From Rubrivivax sp. (GTDB taxonomy: Bacteria; Pseudomonadota; Gammaproteobacteria; Burkholderiales; Burkholderiaceae_C), in assembly GCA_020848515.1 (NCBI GenBank), contig JADLIA010000030.1, positions 1-46,645 on the forward strand: DNA of 46,645 nucleotides. The letters run 5' to 3'. Position 1 is the stretch's first letter; each line of letters begins with the position of its first letter. Position numbers and translations under genes: made by a program. Shown here piece after piece: positions 44,625 to 46,645 of the stretch. A model generated the notes under the pieces. That model was not told the DNA's origin, did no database searches, and was given only the letters and a program-made list of their open reading frames with translations.

Positions 44625-46439
44625 GTGGCCATTCCGCAGCACTTTCTCCAGGAGCTCCTGGCGCGCGCCGACATCGTCGAGATCGTCGGCCGCTACGTGC
44701 CGCTCAAGAAGACCGGCGCCAATTTTTCCGGCCTGTGTCCGTTCCATGGCGAAAAGACGCCGTCGTTCACCGTCAGCCCGTCCAAGCAGTTCTACCACTG
44801 CTTCGGCTGCGGCAAGAACGGCAACGCCATCGGCTTTCTGATGGACCACACCGGCGCCGGCTTCGTCGAGACGGTGCACGAACTGGCCCAGCAATACGGC
44901 CTGCAGGTGCCCGAGGACGAACGCAGCCCGGCCGAGCGCGCCCGCGCCGCCGAGCAGACCGAGCAGCGCGCCAGCCTGACCGACGTGCTGGCCCGCGCCG
45001 CCGACGCCTGGCGCAAGCAGCTCAAGGCCTCGCCACGAGCCATCGACTACCTCAAGCGGCGCGGCCTGTCGGGCCAGGTGGCGCGCCAGTTCGGCCTGGG
45101 CTACGCGCCCGAGGGCTGGCGCGGCCTGGCCAGCGTGTTCCCGGACTACGCCGACCCCCTGCTGGTGGAAAGCGGGCTGGTCATCGTGTCGGAGGACGAC
45201 GAAGGCAAGCGCTACGACCGTTTCCGCGATCGCATCATGTTCCCCATCCGCTCGGTCAAGGGCGAAGTGATCGGCTTCGGTGGCCGCGTGCTGGGCGACG
45301 ATAAGCCCAAATACCTGAACTCTCCCGAAACCCCGGTGTTTCACAAGGGCCGCGAGTTGTACGGCCTGTTCGAAGCGCGCACCGCGCTGCGCGAGCAGGG
45401 CTACGCGCTGGTGGTGGAAGGCTACATGGACGTGGTGGCGCTGGCGCAGCAGGGCCTGGGAAACGCCGTCGCCACCCTGGGCACAGCCTGCACGCCCGAG
45501 CACGTGCACAAGCTGTTTCGCTTCACCGACCACGTCGTGTTCAGCTTCGACGGCGACGCCGCCGGCCGACGCGCGGCCCACAAGGCGCTGGAAGCCGCCC
45601 TGCCCCTGGCCACCGACACCCGCAGCGTGAAGTTCCTGTTTCTGCCGCCCGAGCACGACCCCGACAGCTTCGTGCGTGCCGAGGGGGTCGAGGCCTTCGC
45701 CCAGGCGGTGCGTGACGCCGTGCCGCTGTCGCGCTTCCTGCTGGACGCGGCGGCCGAGGACTGCGACCTGCAGACCGCCGAAGGCCGCTCGCGCTTCGCG
45801 GCCCGGGCCCGGCCACTGTGGCAGTTGCTGCCCGCGGGGGCGCTGGCGGCACAGCTGCTGGGCGACATCGCCGCGCAGGTGCAGATCGGCACGCACGAGC
45901 TGGAGCAACTGTGGGGCTTGCGTCGGATGCCCCGAGGACGATATGAAAATGATAGCAATTCGCGCGCATCCCATAAGGCAAGAGAGCCGAAAACACCCAC
46001 AAGACCCGTGGCCGTCCGGCACGCCCCGCGGCGCGCGCCCTCGCCGCGCGCCAGCCGTGCCCTGCAGATCGTGCTGACCGAGCCGAGCGCCTGGGACCGC
46101 CTGACACAAAGCGATCAGCACCTGCTGTGCGACCTGCCGGCGCCCCTGGGCGCGCTGTTCACCTGGCTGGCCGGCCAGCACCTGGAGTACGGCCCTCAGC
46201 CGTGGAGCGCGCTGCGCGAAGCCCTGCGCGGACACCCGCAAGAGGCCTTCGCCGTCGAGCTGCTGGAGCGCCTGCCGCCCGACATCGAGAGCGACGCCGA
46301 GGAGCTGTCGCGCATCCTGGCGCTGGAGCACGACGCCCGCTACGCCGCCGAGCGGCAGCGCCTGGCCGCCGACGCGGCTGCCGGAGACACCGCCGCCTAC
46401 GCCCGGTTGCGTGAAATGCCGGTCACCCGCCCGCGCTGA
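44625..46439 (+). CDS. dnaG: DNA primase
   Basis: A 604-residue replication primase. The CHC2 zinc finger has C38-x2-H41 and C59-x2-C62 ('LCPFHGEKTPSF', 'YHCFGCGKNGNAI'). The RNA polymerase core has 'RFRDRIMFPI' and 'GGRVLGDDKPKYLNSPETPVFHKG'. The TOPRIM metal residues are E in 'VVEGYMDVVAL' and DxD in 'FSFDGDAAGRRAA'. A C-terminal helicase-binding domain spans about 480-604. Residues about 440-457 in the linker are encoded by repeat copy J. GTG at 44625 begins the conserved N-terminus (MAIPQHFLQELL); no Shine-Dalgarno is seen. Confidence 0.96.
   Translation: MAIPQHFLQELLARADIVEIVGRYVPLKKTGANFSGLCPFHGEKTPSFTVSPSKQFYHCFGCGKNGNAIGFLMDHTGAGFVETVHELAQQYGLQVPEDERSPAERARAAEQTEQRASLTDVLARAADAWRKQLKASPRAIDYLKRRGLSGQVARQFGLGYAPEGWRGLASVFPDYADPLLVESGLVIVSEDDEGKRYDRFRDRIMFPIRSVKGEVIGFGGRVLGDDKPKYLNSPETPVFHKGRELYGLFEARTALREQGYALVVEGYMDVVALAQQGLGNAVATLGTACTPEHVHKLFRFTDHVVFSFDGDAAGRRAAHKALEAALPLATDTRSVKFLFLPPEHDPDSFVRAEGVEAFAQAVRDAVPLSRFLLDAAAEDCDLQTAEGRSRFAARARPLWQLLPAGALAAQLLGDIAAQVQIGTHELEQLWGLRRMPRGRYENDSNSRASHKAREPKTPTRPVAVRHAPRRAPSPRASRALQIVLTEPSAWDRLTQSDQHLLCDLPAPLGALFTWLAGQHLEYGPQPWSALREALRGHPQEAFAVELLERLPPDIESDAEELSRILALEHDARYAAERQRLAADAAAGDTAAYARLREMPVTRPR
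45941..45995 (+). repeat. Dispersed ATAGC repeat, copy J (inside dnaG)
   Basis: ATATGAAAATGATAGC, AATTCGCGC, loop, AAGGCAAGAGAGCC, GAAAACA match the family order GATAGC / GCGC / loop / GC / GAGCC / A-T-rich tail. It is translated in frame as residues about 440-457 of DnaG (YENDSNSRASHKAREPK), a hydrophilic linker segment. Confidence 0.7.
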
Positions 46440-46494
46440 ACCGACCCACTCCCCACCGACGGCGGGCGCGGCGGCGTCGCCAATCCCTTGGGGA

Positions 46495-46519
46495 CCTTGA
46501 AATGGGTCCTTGAAATGGG
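46495..46519 (+). repeat. Tandem repeat of CCTTGAAATGGG, two copies
   Basis: Identical 12-mers at 46495-46506 and 46508-46519 (13-bp period) sit just upstream of the terminal promoter. Each contains TTGAAA, usable as a -35, and CTTGAA, which also resembles a sigma-32 -35. Confidence 0.7.
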
Positions 46520-46536
46520 GCGGATCGTGCTATAAT
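46510..46536 (+). promoter_or_regulatory. Strong sigma-70 promoter after dnaG, probably for rpoD
   Basis: TTGAAA (46510-46515) lies 15 nt before a perfect TATAAT (46531-46536) with an extended TGC element (46528-46530), which can compensate for the short spacer. A sigma-70 gene normally follows dnaG; it would lie beyond the window. The -10 is part of repeat copy K. Confidence 0.7.
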
Positions 46537-46560
46537 TAATAGCTTGTCACTGGCAAGAGC
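46527..46560 (+). repeat. Dispersed ATAGC repeat, copy K (forms the promoter -10)
   Basis: GTGCTATAATTAATAGCTTG, TCACTGGC, AAGAGC resembles the TTGCTAT-N-ATAGCT form of the family seen in copies B and I, with a shortened right arm. The palindrome GCTAT..ATAGC has here become a TATAAT box. Confidence 0.55.
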
Positions 46561-46645
46561 GACAGCAGCACCTCCGGACCGGCCACGCGCCCGCGTCACG
46601 CGCGACACCCCCACAGCGGGGACGGCCACCTTACCGCAAGGACTG
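46537..46645 (+). other. Probable 5' leader of the gene after dnaG
   Basis: About 100 bases downstream of the terminal promoter up to the window edge contain no start codon with a ribosome site that I can support. This is presumably the untranslated leader of rpoD. A short GC-rich hairpin (CCCC-ACA-GCGGGG region, near 46611-46621) is the only visible structure. Confidence 0.4.

Noticed and set aside
42936-46439. A single plus-strand frame running antisense to the acyl-CoA synthetase and straight into dnaG (1167 codons)
   Set aside because: Only the part from 44625 resembles a protein (DnaG). The upstream part is the GC-rich antisense of a confidently identified ligase.
1-46645. Search for insertion sequences, integrases, CRISPR arrays, toxin-antitoxin pairs, prophage genes and rRNA
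   Set aside because: None seen. All long coding stretches are accounted for by metabolic or housekeeping genes, and only one tRNA was found.

Overview
The window is visibly G+C-rich and gene-dense. Gene order, start-codon use and protein sequences point to a betaproteobacterium of the Burkholderiales, most likely family Comamonadaceae. The core order (rpsO-pnp, tpiA-secG-tRNA-Leu-nuoA..L, and dnaG followed by a probable rpoD promoter) is typical chromosome. I see no insertion sequence, prophage, CRISPR array or plasmid gene.

Layout. From about 31.4 kb down to base 1 almost everything is on the minus strand. In order of transcription: an aminotransferase and a LysR regulator; a 3-hydroxyanthranilate/kynurenine catabolic operon (nbaE, kynU, nbaF, nbaC, nbaD); a complete branched-chain-amino-acid-type ABC transporter (livKHMGF); speD-speE; a secreted rhodanese; rpsO; pnp; an NAD(P)H:quinone oxidoreductase coupled to tpiA; secG; tRNA-Leu(GAG); and respiratory complex I genes nuoA to nuoL, with nuoL cut by the window edge. 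From 31.4 to 32.4 kb two small plus-strand genes encode a short secreted basic protein and a ComJ-like protein. From 32.6 to 36.4 kb (minus) lies a response regulator, sensor kinase and HtrA protease group. Divergent from it (36.5-42.7 kb, plus) is a six-gene Mrp/Pha-type multisubunit cation/H+ antiporter operon. A fatty-acyl-CoA-synthetase-like gene (minus) and dnaG (plus) follow, and the window ends in a strong promoter that probably drives rpoD.

How the genes work together. The catabolic operon would turn kynurenine or 3-hydroxykynurenine, and 3-hydroxyanthranilate, into 2-aminomuconate and its deaminated product. No tryptophan dioxygenase, formamidase or kynurenine monooxygenase is present, so the downstream ABC transporter may import the aromatic substrate. 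The LysR gene lies directly upstream. The spacer holds an 8-bp-arm palindrome centred near -64 of a good sigma-70 promoter, which is the classical LysR-type geometry.

The most unusual signal is a dispersed imperfect-palindrome repeat of about 55 bp. Its core is ATAGCT..GGCGC(TTG)-loop-(CAA)GCGC..GAGCC, and about eleven copies were found on both strands. Copies sit in intergenic spacers, but some appear to have been co-opted. They supply the Shine-Dalgarno of secG and pnp and a GGAG near the quinone oxidoreductase start, follow directly on the stop codons of pnp and the acyl-CoA synthetase gene, form a terminator-like hairpin, contribute an extended -10 promoter upstream of the presumed rpoD, and are translated inside the DnaG linker and the sensor kinase N-terminus.
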